Assembly (NCBI GenBank): GCA_002291945.1
Contig: DBAZ01000076.1
Span: 3,752-21,451 of the forward strand
Length of the DNA: 17,700 nucleotides
Direction of reading: 5' to 3'
Origin: Tepidimonas sp. UBA997
Lineage (GTDB): Bacteria > Pseudomonadota > Gammaproteobacteria > Burkholderiales > Burkholderiaceae_C
The position numbers and the translations under genes are program-made. Of this stretch, positions 1-8,275 are shown in pieces (position 1 is the first letter of the stretch; each line of letters begins with the position of its first letter). The notes beneath the pieces are model-generated. The model was not told the origin of the DNA. It saw nothing but the letters and a program-made list of their open reading frames with translations, and did not search any database.

Positions 1-1859
1 AACACCGGAATGTAGCCGTCGGACAGCGTGTAGCCATCGAGCGCGTCGAGATCGCGCATCGCAAGCAGCGCACGGCCATTGCCCGCATTGCTGCGCACAT
101 CAAAGACCGGGCGCAATGGGTCGGGAGGTGGCAACTGGGCGTTCGGGTTGGCCGGGCGGATCACGAACGTGTCGTTGGCGCCAGGGGCACCCCGCAAGTT
201 CAGGCTGATCGGTGCCTGGCCGGGGAGTTCGAGCACCAGTTCGGCACCGGAAACAAATTCGAACGGGCCTCCGGGCGGAGTCAGCAGCTCCCCACCGCGC
301 CGGACTTGGATGGCTCCAGGTGCCACGGGAGGTGCGGTGGCCGTCAAGGTGAAGCCGCCCGAGGCATCGAAGCTCAGCGTCACGTCCGACTGAGGCGTGG
401 CAGACGCCGGTGCCCCAAAGGGCAAGCGGACGATGGACTCCACCTCCAGCGTGCCCTGATTGCTCGGCCCAGCCTGGATGACGAGCGGACTGGCAACGGC
501 CAGTTGCGAAGGCGATGTCAGCGCCAACTGGACTTGATCGGCGATCCGCGAAAAGGGTTTGAGCACGAACGACTCGCCCGCGCTGGTCCCGTTGTCGGTC
601 AACCGAAGACCGTCGAAGTCGATGGTGCCGCCGGGAGGCCCGCCCGTGAAGGCGACCGTCGCCGGTGTGCTGGCGGTGAAGTCCAGTCCGCCGCCGGGCT
701 GTGCTTCAAGGAAGCGGTCGTCACTCAGACGTCGAATGACCACGCCGCTCGGCGTCAGCTCGACGCTGTAATCGCTGGCCTGGAATTGGGTCGGGGCCTC
801 GGAGTCCACCCCGACGGGGATGACCGCGAGGCTCAGATGGCTGGACGACACGCCCGGCGTCAGGGACTGCACCGTATTGTTGAGCGAGATCGGATTGAAT
901 ACATTCAGCCCGGGGTGGCCATTCAGGTCGAGTCCGGCCTGGTGCTGCCGATTGATCAATTCCACCGTGGACAGCGCCAGCCGACCCAACTGGTTGCGCA
1001 CATCGGCCACGTCGTCGTTGTAGAAGCTGAGCAAGCCTTTGAGACTGCCACCAGCGAGCAGTTCTTCGTTGATGACGACGGTTTCACTGCCAAACCCCAG
1101 GGTGTAGCGGCCCTGCACACTGACGCTTTCGGAACCCACGAGGTCGGTCGAGCGGTTGCCCAGCACCAGAGGCACGCTGTTGGCGGCAAATACCGTGATG
1201 GAGCGATCGTCCGCATCCAGGGTACGGACTTCAACGATCTGGTTGAGTTCGGCGATCAGGCGGTCGCGCTGGTCCAGCAAATCGTTGGGTGCGCGGCCAG
1301 ACGCAAAGGCATCGACGATGCGCTGGTTGATGCTGGCAATGCTGGACGACAGACGATTAGCCGCACTGATGCTGCTTTCGATCTGCACCCGGGTGGTGGA
1401 GCGCAATTCGTCAAGCTGCGAAGCCGTCTGGTTGATGCGGCGGGCGAATTCATCGGCCCGCGTCAGCACCACGCCTCGGGCGGTCTGGTTGGTGGGCGAA
1501 GCCACCACGTCGGCCCAGGCATTGAGGAAGCCGTTGAGCTGACGCCCTAGACCCGCCTCCCCCATGGGGAACAGTTGCTCCAGCTTCTGCATGCGCTGAT
1601 AGCGCTCACTGGCCGCGGCCGCCGATGCGGCAGTGAGGTTGGCCTCGCGGGTCAGGAACTGGTTGTAGGAGCGATCGATCGAGGCGATCTCCACCCCCTT
1701 GCCGAAAAAGCCGTTGCCGAACTTCTGACCCGGAATCTGCTCCAGGCTGACGTTTTGCCGCGAAAAACCGGACGTGTTGACGTTCGCGATGTTGTGCCCG
1801 ATGACCTGCAGGGCAGCCTGACTGGTGCGCAGAGCGGTCACGCCGACGTTGAAAGACAT
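1..1859 (-). CDS. flgK: Flagellar hook-associated protein 1 FlgK, 3' end outside the window
   Basis: FlgK forms the junction zone between hook and filament outside the cell and is exported by the flagellar type III system with FlgN as chaperone. About 619 residues are visible, starting MSFNVGVTALRTSQ, with the rod/hook-family signature IGHNIANVNTSGFSRQ near residues 21-36. A long helical region follows (repeated A/S, then LDQRDRLIAELN), as in FlgK. After about residue 330 there is a long beta-rich, Gly/Pro-rich middle part. The frame stays open to base 1, so the C-terminal helices are missing only because of the window edge. The in-window part already exceeds the roughly 550 residues of enterobacterial FlgK, so this is a long version. 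The ATG follows the flgJ stop by 10 bases, with GAGGAG as ribosome binding site overlapping that stop. It is the last visible gene of the flgB-K operon; flgL is expected next. Confidence 0.95.
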   Translation of the reverse strand, partial: MSFNVGVTALRTSQAALQVIGHNIANVNTSGFSRQNVSLEQIPGQKFGNGFFGKGVEIASIDRSYNQFLTREANLTAASAAAASERYQRMQKLEQLFPMGEAGLGRQLNGFLNAWADVVASPTNQTARGVVLTRADEFARRINQTASQLDELRSTTRVQIESSISAANRLSSSIASINQRIVDAFASGRAPNDLLDQRDRLIAELNQIVEVRTLDADDRSITVFAANSVPLVLGNRSTDLVGSESVSVQGRYTLGFGSETVVINEELLAGGSLKGLLSFYNDDVADVRNQLGRLALSTVELINRQHQAGLDLNGHPGLNVFNPISLNNTVQSLTPGVSSSHLSLAVIPVGVDSEAPTQFQASDYSVELTPSGVVIRRLSDDRFLEAQPGGGLDFTASTPATVAFTGGPPGGTIDFDGLRLTDNGTSAGESFVLKPFSRIADQVQLALTSPSQLAVASPLVIQAGPSNQGTLEVESIVRLPFGAPASATPQSDVTLSFDASGGFTLTATAPPVAPGAIQVRRGGELLTPPGGPFEFVSGAELVLELPGQAPISLNLRGAPGANDTFVIRPANPNAQLPPPDPLRPVFDVRSNAGNGRALLAMRDLDALDGYTLSDGYIPV

Positions 1860-1869
1860 TTTCGGCTCC

Positions 1870-2748
1870 TCATCCCAAAGCGCGTTTGACGTTCAGGGTG
1901 GTGTTGATGACCCGCGTCAGTTTGTCGGCGTAACGCGGGTCGGTCGCATAACCGGCGGACTGCAACTGTTCGGAAAATGCCCGTGGAGAATGCAGATTCT
2001 GCATGACCTGCGAGTAGCGGGCGCTCTGGCTGATCAGGCGGGCGTAGTCGCGGAATGAGTCGGCGTAGGAGTCGTAAGCGCGGAACCGGGCCGTCATGCG
2101 CTGCGGCTCGCCGTTGACGTATTCGGTGGTGGTGATTTCGGCGACCCGACCGCGCCACGAAGGCCCGGCCTTGATGCCGAACAGGTTGAAGCTGCTGGAG
2201 CCGTCGGCATGGCGGATCGGGCTGCGGCCCCAGCCGGTTTCGTGCGCGGCCTGACCGATCATGAAACCGGCCGGTATGCCGGTTTCACGCTGCACCTGCA
2301 CGGCGGCATCCCGGTGACGGGCGACAAAGCTGGCCTGCGCCGCCGTGGGTTGAACCACGGGCTGGGCGGGCGCGGCAGTCACCGGTACGGCCGCGCCGGG
2401 CGCAGCCGCTGGAGGTGCGGTGGGCAGGCCCTGCTGCAACAACTGACGCTCGATCATGTCGCTCAAGCCGCCGGGCAGGCCCGTCATCTTGAGGGCTAGC
2501 TGTTCATCGAGCAGTTGGGTGCCCATGCTGGTCGCCTCGTTGTCCATCAGGCCGCTTTGCATCGAGGCCTCGCGCATGCTTCTGAGCAGCTCGCGCATGA
2601 ACAAGGCCTCGAACTGTCGGGCCGTTTCCTGCATCGCAGCGCGGCTGTCGCGTCCTGCCAGGCTGTTGAGCTGGCCCAGCGACTGTGCGTCGATGGCCAG
2701 CCCTCGGCTGGCCGACATCGAGACGGTGGACATCGGGTCGAGGCTCAT
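1870..2748 (-). CDS. flgJ: FlgJ, rod cap with peptidoglycan-hydrolysing glucosaminidase domain
   Basis: FlgJ caps the growing rod and opens the peptidoglycan in the periplasm. The 292-residue product has both expected parts. Residues about 20-105 form the rod-binding domain (ARQFEALFMRELLRSMREAS, then MGTQLLDEQLALKM). A Pro/Ala-rich linker spans about 108-138. The glucosaminidase domain covers about 140-290. Within the latter, QAAHETGWGR holds the likely catalytic Glu170, followed by SSSFNLFGIKA and YDSYADSFRDYARL, typical of the bacterial FlgJ/LytG family. Length is close to the 313 residues of the enterobacterial protein. The dual-domain form is usual for beta- and gammaproteobacteria, whereas many other groups have only the rod-binding half. 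Its start lies one base after the flgI stop and is preceded by an unusually strong ribosome binding site inside flgI, so the two are probably translationally coupled. Confidence 0.97.
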   Translation of the reverse strand: MSLDPMSTVSMSASRGLAIDAQSLGQLNSLAGRDSRAAMQETARQFEALFMRELLRSMREASMQSGLMDNEATSMGTQLLDEQLALKMTGLPGGLSDMIERQLLQQGLPTAPPAAAPGAAVPVTAAPAQPVVQPTAAQASFVARHRDAAVQVQRETGIPAGFMIGQAAHETGWGRSPIRHADGSSSFNLFGIKAGPSWRGRVAEITTTEYVNGEPQRMTARFRAYDSYADSFRDYARLISQSARYSQVMQNLHSPRAFSEQLQSAGYATDPRYADKLTRVINTTLNVKRALG

Positions 2749-2749
2749 G

Positions 2750-3892
2750 TCAGATCACCTCCAGCTCCGCCTTCAGCGAGCCTGCTGCATGCATAGCCTG
2801 CAGAATCGCCACCAAGTCTTGCGGGGTGGCACCGAGCGCATTCAAAGCCCGCACCACATCGCTCAACTGGGCCGAGGCATCGACCTGGATCAGCGCACCT
2901 TCTTCCTGGGTTACTTGGATGTCGGCGCGCTCGACCACCACCGTCTGTGCACCGGGCGGGGCAAACGGGGGCGGCTGACTGACCTGCGGCGTCACCATGA
3001 TGGTGACGGTCAGATTGCCATGCGCCACCGCTGCAGCTCCGAGCGTGACCGACTGGTTCATGACCACCGAGCCGGTGCGCGAATTCACCACCACCCGCGC
3101 CACCGGGCGCGCCAGTTCCAGCGGCAGATCTTCGATGTCAGCCAAAAACGCCACCCGGTTGTTGGGGTCTAGCGGTGCCCGCACGCGCACCAAGCGCCCA
3201 TCGAGCGCCTGCGCCGTCCCCTCGCCCTTGGCCCGGTTGATGGCCAAGGCGACGCGCCGTGCGGTCTGGAAATCGGAGGCATTCAGGTTGAGGTTCACCG
3301 TCTCGCCCTGCAGCAATGGCGTGGGCACGGTGCGTTCCACCTGCCCCCCACCCGGGATGCGCCCGACGCTGAGGTGGTTGATGGTGACACTGCCACCAGC
3401 CGCCGCCGCGCCCGCGCCACCCACCAGCAGATTGCCTTGGGCCAGCGCGTAAATCTGACCATCGACGCCGCGCAACGGGGTGGTGATCAGCGTGCCCCCG
3501 CGCAGTGATCGCGCATTGCCCACCGAAGACACCGTTACATCGATGCCCTGGCCGGGTTGGGCAAAAGCCGGCAGTTGCGCCGTGACGAGCACGGCCGCCA
3601 CATTGCGGGGCTGGAAGTTGGCCCCTGGAGGGAGCGTCAGGCCGAACTGCTGAAGGTAGTTTTGCAGCGCCTGGCCGGTCAGCGGCATCTGGGAAGACTG
3701 GTCGCCCGTGCCGTCGAGCCCCACCACCAAGCCATAGCCGGTGAGCTGGTTGGTGCGCACCCCCTGCACGGAAGCAACGTCTTTGATGCGGGTGGCATGG
3801 GCCGCCGTCGCGCCCAGCATCAGTACCAGCAACAAGCCTGCGAGGCCCAACGATCGGGTGAACCCGGACCAGGAAAAGAAAAATCGGTTCAT
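2750..3892 (-). CDS. flgI: Flagellar P-ring protein FlgI
   Basis: FlgI assembles into the P ring around the rod in the peptidoglycan layer, helped by FlgA. The 380-residue product starts MNRFFFSWSG and has a Sec signal peptide: a hydrophobic core at about 15-30 and a likely cleavage after AHA at residue 33. The mature start TRIKDVASVQGVRTNQLTGY and the following GLVVGLDGTGDQ are hallmark FlgI sequence. The end (DLVAILQAMHAAGSLKAELEVI) is also typical, and the length fits the family (about 365-380). The gene lies 64 bases after flgH, the largest gap in the operon. That gap plus the first codons contain a perfect 12-bp inverted repeat enclosing the start codon. A possible ribosome binding site (GGAAAGG) lies in the loop of that repeat. 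Expression may therefore be controlled separately from flgH. Confidence 0.98.
   Translation of the reverse strand: MNRFFFSWSGFTRSLGLAGLLLVLMLGATAAHATRIKDVASVQGVRTNQLTGYGLVVGLDGTGDQSSQMPLTGQALQNYLQQFGLTLPPGANFQPRNVAAVLVTAQLPAFAQPGQGIDVTVSSVGNARSLRGGTLITTPLRGVDGQIYALAQGNLLVGGAGAAAAGGSVTINHLSVGRIPGGGQVERTVPTPLLQGETVNLNLNASDFQTARRVALAINRAKGEGTAQALDGRLVRVRAPLDPNNRVAFLADIEDLPLELARPVARVVVNSRTGSVVMNQSVTLGAAAVAHGNLTVTIMVTPQVSQPPPFAPPGAQTVVVERADIQVTQEEGALIQVDASAQLSDVVRALNALGATPQDLVAILQAMHAAGSLKAELEVI
2753..2762 (-). promoter_or_regulatory. Near-ideal Shine-Dalgarno site for flgJ inside the flgI 3' end
   Basis: On the minus strand the sequence GGAGGTGATC, five bases before the flgJ ATG, matches the complement of the conserved 16S rRNA 3' end over ten bases. 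The same bases encode the last residues of FlgI (LEVI), so the conserved C-terminus of FlgI doubles as the flgJ ribosome binding site. It fixes the flgJ start at 2748. Confidence 0.85.
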
Positions 3893-3945
3893 GTGGGCCT
3901 TTCCGGCAACCCCACCAAGGGCTGCACACAGCGCATGAACCGATT
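3882..3945 (-). promoter_or_regulatory. 12-bp inverted repeat over the flgI start codon
   Basis: In the message the arm AATCGGTTCATG (3945-3934) is perfectly complementary to CATGAACCGATT (3893-3882), with a 40-base loop. The second arm contains the flgI ATG and codons 2-4. The probable ribosome binding site sits in the loop. The second arm is followed by a T-rich run (TTTCTTTT). The repeat is seen directly. That it folds and controls flgI translation, or acts as a weak attenuator, is inference. Confidence 0.55.
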
Positions 3946-3956
3946 GTCAGAAAACT

Positions 3957-4655
3957 TTAGAAGGGAAAAAGCGTCAAAAAGAACCGGGAAAGCCAGCCAA
4001 ATGTCTGCGCATCGTTTTGTGCCCCGCGACCGCGTGAAAGCACGCGCACGTTCGCCACCTGGGTGGACTGCACCGTGTTGCCAGGGCGAATGGTGCGCGG
4101 ATCGACCGTGCCCGAAAATTGCAACACATCCACGTTCTGGTTCACCCCGATTTGTTTTTCCCCGATCACCACCAGGTGCCCGTTGGGCAGCACTTCGGTC
4201 ACGACGGCCGTGATGTTGCCCGAAAAGGTGTTGGTGGCGCGGGTCGCACCGTCCCCCGTGAAGGTGTTGGACGATTGCGCACCGGCTCGGGCCCGGGCGA
4301 AGGAGTTGTCGTTGAACAGCGGCAGGGCCGACACCCCGGCGCTGATTTCCGACTCGCGGTTCACGTCTGTCGCGCTTTGTTGCGACGCCGACAAACGCTC
4401 GGTGATCTGGACCGTCAAGGTGTCGCCGACCAACCGGGCTCGGTAATCTTCGAACCCGGGCCGAAAATGGGCGGCCGTGAATAACCCCCCGGTGACTGGG
4501 GCCGACCCAGTCGTCACAGCAGGCACAGTGGGGAAGGCCAATGTCTGCGGGGCCTTGGCCAAGTCCACGTCCGGGATTTGCGACAGGCTGGCACAGCCCG
4601 TCAATGCCAGAGCAGCTACCCCGATCAGGCCTCGTTCCATCCAGTGGCGGTTCAT
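3957..4655 (-). CDS. flgH: Flagellar L-ring lipoprotein FlgH
   Basis: FlgH forms the L ring in the outer membrane, the outer bushing of the rod. The product from the ATG at 4655 has 232 residues. It begins MNRHWMERG, then a hydrophobic stretch and the lipobox LTGC, giving a lipidated Cys21. Downstream are family features: GDTLTVQITERLSASQQS (about 80-97), NTFSGNITAVVTEVLPNGHL and VIGEKQIGVNQ, and an end in FLTLFPF. Length agrees with enterobacterial FlgH (232). A GTG at 4670 overlaps the flgG stop and would add five residues. I prefer 4655, because GAGGG lies about 8 bases upstream and it gives a normal short signal peptide. It lies 11 bases after flgG in the same operon. Confidence 0.96.
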   Translation of the reverse strand: MNRHWMERGLIGVAALALTGCASLSQIPDVDLAKAPQTLAFPTVPAVTTGSAPVTGGLFTAAHFRPGFEDYRARLVGDTLTVQITERLSASQQSATDVNRESEISAGVSALPLFNDNSFARARAGAQSSNTFTGDGATRATNTFSGNITAVVTEVLPNGHLVVIGEKQIGVNQNVDVLQFSGTVDPRTIRPGNTVQSTQVANVRVLSRGRGAQNDAQTFGWLSRFFLTLFPF

Positions 4656-4666
4656 GATGCATGCCC

Positions 4667-5449
4667 TCACAATTGACTCAGGCGTTGCAGCATCTGGTCC
4701 GACGTCTGGATGGCTTTGGAGTTGAGTTCGTAGGCACGCTGGGTCTGGATCATGGTCACCAGTTCCTGCACCACGTTGACGTTCGAGCTTTCTAGGTACC
4801 CCTGCAAAACCGGCCCCAGACCCTCGGAGCCCGGCTGGCCCACACTGGGCTCGCCCGAGGCCGGGGTTTCGGTGAACAGGTTCTGCCCCCGAGGCTCCAG
4901 ACCCGCCGGGTTGACGAACGACGCCAACTCGATGGTGCCGGCTTGCTGCGGTTGCGGGTTGTTGCCCACGATCACGGTCACGATCCCATCGGCACCAATG
5001 GTGACGGAACGGGTTTCCGCAGGAATGGTGACGCCGCCGAGTACGGTGAATCCGCTGGAAGTGACCAGTTGCCCTTCGGCCGTGAGCTTGAAGTTCCCGT
5101 CGCGGGTGTAAGCGGTGGAGCCGTCCGGCATCTCGATCTGGAAAAAGCCATCGCCGTTGATCGCGACATCGAGCCGGTTGTCGGTTTGCTGCAGGTTGCC
5201 TTGCGTGTAAGTCCGCGCGGTCGCCACGGTGCGAACGCCGAGTCCGATCTGCAGGCCAGTGGGCAGTTCGCCCTGCTCGGCCGCCTGTGCTCCCACCTGA
5301 CGCAGGTTCTGGTAGATCAGATCCTCGAAAATGGCGGTGCCGCGCTTGAAGCCGGTGGTTGAAACGTTGGCCAGGTTGTGCGAGATGACGTCCATCTGCG
5401 TCTGCTGGGCCTGCATGCCCGTTTTGGCGATATGCAAAGAATTGATCAT
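4667..5449 (-). CDS. flgG: Distal rod protein FlgG
   Basis: FlgG builds the distal rod, which spans the periplasm through the P and L rings. The 260-residue product begins MINSLHIAKTGMQAQQTQMD and carries the rod-family signature ISHNLANVSTTGFKRG near residues 23-38. It continues with YTQGNLQQTDNRLDVAINGDGFFQI and ends with the C-terminal helix VNVVQELVTMIQTQRAYELN, as in all FlgG proteins. Length is the family standard (about 260). The ATG at 5449 has AAGGAG nine bases upstream. It follows flgF by 27 bases and precedes flgH by 11. Confidence 0.98.
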   Translation of the reverse strand: MINSLHIAKTGMQAQQTQMDVISHNLANVSTTGFKRGTAIFEDLIYQNLRQVGAQAAEQGELPTGLQIGLGVRTVATARTYTQGNLQQTDNRLDVAINGDGFFQIEMPDGSTAYTRDGNFKLTAEGQLVTSSGFTVLGGVTIPAETRSVTIGADGIVTVIVGNNPQPQQAGTIELASFVNPAGLEPRGQNLFTETPASGEPSVGQPGSEGLGPVLQGYLESSNVNVVQELVTMIQTQRAYELNSKAIQTSDQMLQRLSQL

Positions 5450-5476
5450 AGCTTCACTCCTTCATCATGAGCCGGG

Positions 5477-6220
5477 TTAACCGGTCAAACCCAGCAGCCG
5501 ACTGGCCGACTGGTCGTTTCTTTCTGCGTTCTGCATCATGCGCAACTGCAACTCGTGCTGACGGGCCGCCGCAATCATCCCGACCATGGCCTCCACCGCA
5601 TTGACGTTGGACCCTTCCAGCACCCCATCCTTGAGCCGAGCGTCCGGGTCCGCCGGGAGTGGGTCACCCGCCACACTACGAAACAGACCGTCGTTCCCGC
5701 GCACCAGGCGTTGGGCTTCGGTATCGGGAGTCACCAGCTTGAGTCGGCCGAGCACCTCTGGGGCCTCATTGCCGACACGGGCACTGACGCTGCCGTCGCT
5801 GGCAATGATCAGTTGCGCGTTGTTGGGCACATTGATGGGCGCACCGCCTTCGTCCAGCATGGGCAGACCCGAATGACCCACCAGTTGCCCTTGGGCCGAC
5901 ACCTGCAGCGCACCCGCACGTGTGTAGGCTTCAGTGCCATCGAGCGCCTGAATCGCGAAATAGGCCGAGCCTACAGCCGCCACATCCAGATTGCGGCCTG
6001 TGCTGGTCATGGTGCCGGGGGCGTCCAGATGCCCGGCGGTGGCCTCCAGCGCAAAGGCCCGCGTGGACGCTCCCTCGCCCCTCAAGGGCACGGAACGAAA
6101 CGTGGCGAGTTCGGCCCGAAAGCCATTGGTGCTGACGTTGGCCAGGTTGTTGGCCAACACCTGCTGGCGATGCATCGAGGCATTCGCGCCCGACAAGGCC
6201 GTGAAGATGAGGCGATCCAT
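5477..6220 (-). CDS. flgF: Proximal rod protein FlgF
   Basis: FlgF is one of the proximal rod proteins exported to the periplasm by the flagellar type III system. The 247-residue product begins MDRLIFTALSGANASMHRQQ, which is characteristic of FlgF rather than FlgG. The signature LANNLANVSTNGFRAE lies near 22-37, GRNLDVAAVGSAYFAIQ in the middle, and the C-terminal helix is SNVNAVEAMVGMIAAARQHE. Length matches the family (about 245-251). The ATG has GGAG seven bases upstream. It lies between flgE (32-base gap) and flgG (27-base gap). Confidence 0.97.
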   Translation of the reverse strand: MDRLIFTALSGANASMHRQQVLANNLANVSTNGFRAELATFRSVPLRGEGASTRAFALEATAGHLDAPGTMTSTGRNLDVAAVGSAYFAIQALDGTEAYTRAGALQVSAQGQLVGHSGLPMLDEGGAPINVPNNAQLIIASDGSVSARVGNEAPEVLGRLKLVTPDTEAQRLVRGNDGLFRSVAGDPLPADPDARLKDGVLEGSNVNAVEAMVGMIAAARQHELQLRMMQNAERNDQSASRLLGLTG

Positions 6221-6252
6221 GACGTACTCCGCGCAGTTCTGGGTCGGCGTGA

Positions 6253-7563
6253 TCAGCGCAGGTTGACCAGCGTCTGCTGAATCTGGTCCTGCGTCTTGAT
6301 GGTCTGTGCATTGGCCTGGTAGGCTCGCTGGGCCACGATCATGTTGACCAGTTCCTGGGTCAGATCGACGTTGGATTCCTCGAGGGCACTTTGGCGGATC
6401 AGCCCCAGGCCACCCGTCTGAGGTGCCCCACGCACCGGCTGGCCCGACGCCACGGTTTCACGCCAGAACCCGCCGTTGGTGGGTTCCAGCCCTTGCAGGT
6501 TTCTGAAGTTGGCGAGATCAATGCGGAAGGACGGCACCGACACCCCGTTCGAATAACGCGACAGGATGGTGCCGTTCTCGCCGATGTCGATCGAGGTCAA
6601 CTGACCGTCGGCATAGCCGTCCTGGCGGATGTCAAACACGCCGAAACTGGAGGCAAACTGGTTCAACCCGTTGAAGGACTGGTCATTGATACGCAAGGCC
6701 AGTGCGGCAGAAGGCCCGCTGGGATTGGTGGTCGCAGGCAGCGTAAACGTGCTGAAAGCCGATACGCCTGGGATGATCCGGCCTGCTCCATCAAACACCA
6801 GTTCGCCCATGGCACCCAGTTGCCCATTGGCCTCACCGACCACCTGCCAGGTGTTCTGGGTTTGTCCACTCACGACGGTCGAACCGGTTTTCAGGAAGTA
6901 CAGGTTCAGCGCCATGCGGTTGCCCGTGGCATCGAACACGCTCAGGGACGTCCTGCCTGCGTTTTCCAGTTGGGCAGGGGTGAGGGCGGGGTTTGCAGGG
7001 TCGGCCGGAAAAAGCCCGACGACGTCCGCGCGGGCGTCCAGGTTGGCAGAAATGTTGATGCCTTGCTCAGCCAGATTGGGGCTGGTGCCGGTTGCCCGGG
7101 CCGGAATGCCCCCGGTGGTCGGAAACTGAATCGGCTGCCCCGGGCTGCCCGCCACGTTGCCTGCAGCATCGAGCGGCGTTCCGCGCAAGCTCAGGCCGTT
7201 ATTGGTAATGATGAAGCCCTGATTGTCGAGCTTGAATTCCCCGTTGCGGGTGTACATGAGATCCGAGTTGGCATTGGTGCGGTCGCCCACCACGAAAAAG
7301 CCGCTGCCGTTGACGGCCAGATCGAGCTGGTTACCCGTGACCTTCAGGTTGCCCTGGGTGAAGAGCTGCGACACGGCGGCGACCTGCACCCCGATCCCGG
7401 CGTTCGCCCCGCCGGTGGCACCCAGCGACGACGCATACACCTCGGCAAATTCGGTCCGCGACGCCTTCATACCGGTGGTGTTCGCGTTGGCGATGTTGTG
7501 ACCAATCACGTCCAGGTTGCGGGCGGATGCGTTGAGCCCGGAAAGGCCGGTCTGGAAACTCAT
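6253..7563 (-). CDS. flgE: Flagellar hook protein FlgE
   Basis: FlgE polymerises outside the cell into the hook, the universal joint between rod and filament. The 436-residue product begins MSFQTGLSGLNASARNLDVI with the signature GHNIANANTTGMKASR near 21-36. Next come FTQGNLKVTGNQLDLAVNGS and, in the middle, a variable surface domain (about 145-370) that in other FlgE proteins forms the exposed D1/D2 region. The C-terminal helix is VDLTQELVNMIVAQRAYQAN. Length is within the usual 400-440. The start is supported by AGGAGA seven bases upstream of the ATG. It follows the hook-cap gene flgD by 30 bases, the normal order. Confidence 0.98.
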   Translation of the reverse strand: MSFQTGLSGLNASARNLDVIGHNIANANTTGMKASRTEFAEVYASSLGATGGANAGIGVQVAAVSQLFTQGNLKVTGNQLDLAVNGSGFFVVGDRTNANSDLMYTRNGEFKLDNQGFIITNNGLSLRGTPLDAAGNVAGSPGQPIQFPTTGGIPARATGTSPNLAEQGINISANLDARADVVGLFPADPANPALTPAQLENAGRTSLSVFDATGNRMALNLYFLKTGSTVVSGQTQNTWQVVGEANGQLGAMGELVFDGAGRIIPGVSAFSTFTLPATTNPSGPSAALALRINDQSFNGLNQFASSFGVFDIRQDGYADGQLTSIDIGENGTILSRYSNGVSVPSFRIDLANFRNLQGLEPTNGGFWRETVASGQPVRGAPQTGGLGLIRQSALEESNVDLTQELVNMIVAQRAYQANAQTIKTQDQIQQTLVNLR

Positions 7564-7593
7564 GGGGTTCTCCTGTCGATACGAATGTGGGCC

Positions 7594-8250
7594 TCAGAGG
7601 AACGCGAGGACTTGCTGGAAAGAAAGGGTCATGCCGGCGCTGGTGCGCAGGCGCAAGGCGCCATCGACGGGCGCCACCGACTCGACGGTCTGGCGGGCCA
7701 GTGGGGTGGCCGCAACGGCTTGCCCCCCGGCAAAGGCATGGACTTGCATGCTGGCTACGCGGGACGGATCCAGCGCCCCGATCGGCCAGTTGAAGTTGTG
7801 CATGCCCGCGCTGCGCGGCCCCATGTTCACCGTGCCCAGCAGCTCACCGGTGCTGCTCATGATGTCCACCCGCACGTTGTCGGCGGGCTGGGTCAGGCTG
7901 AAGCTGCCCTGCGCCTGGCTGCCATCGACCGCCAGCGCATTGCCCTGGGCGATCACCTGACGCCCGACCAGGCTGGCACCCTGCAGAGCCTGTCCCATGC
8001 TGAACTGGTCCGCCAGGCTCTTGAGCGTCTGGTTGACCTGCTGGATCCCGGTCACGGTGTTGATCTGCGCCATCTGCGTGGTCATCTGCGCGTTGTCCAT
8101 CGGATTGAGCGGATCCTGGTTGTTCAACTGAGCAATGAACAAACGAAGAAAGCGATCCTGCGAGGCCTGCGGGTCGGTCGCATCGGCCTGCTCGCCGCCG
8201 CGGGCGTTGTAGGCGTCGATGGCACTGGAGGTCAGCGGGGTGATGAACAT
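7594..8250 (-). CDS. flgD: Hook-capping protein FlgD
   Basis: FlgD is the cap that guides FlgE assembly at the hook tip and is then discarded. The 218-residue product has the conserved N-terminal segment FLRLFIAQLNNQDPLNPMDN (about 33-52), followed by QMTTQMAQINTVTGIQQVN, which defines the family. The C-terminal part (about 80-218) contains the Ig-like and tudor-like region, with motifs such as SLVGRQVIAQGN and HNFNWPIGALD. Length is close to the usual 220-230. The ATG at 8250 has only a weak AAGG upstream, weaker than its neighbours. It sits 25 bases after flgC. Confidence 0.97.
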   Translation of the reverse strand: MFITPLTSSAIDAYNARGGEQADATDPQASQDRFLRLFIAQLNNQDPLNPMDNAQMTTQMAQINTVTGIQQVNQTLKSLADQFSMGQALQGASLVGRQVIAQGNALAVDGSQAQGSFSLTQPADNVRVDIMSSTGELLGTVNMGPRSAGMHNFNWPIGALDPSRVASMQVHAFAGGQAVAATPLARQTVESVAPVDGALRLRTSAGMTLSFQQVLAFL

Positions 8251-8275
8251 GATGCAACCTTGTCGATCAGCGCGA

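Noticed and set aside
306..1550. Long plus-strand open frame (414 codons) opposite flgK
   Set aside because: It is antisense to a clear FlgK reading. Its product is Arg/Gly/Gln/His-rich with no family resemblance, typical of a mirror frame in GC-rich coding DNA.
3952..3959. TAAAGTTT on the minus strand, an exact sigma-28 -35 element overlapping the flgH stop
   Set aside because: At an 11-base spacer the -10 reads GTTCATGC, only 3 of 8 matches to GCCGATAA; a lone -35 is not enough for a promoter call.
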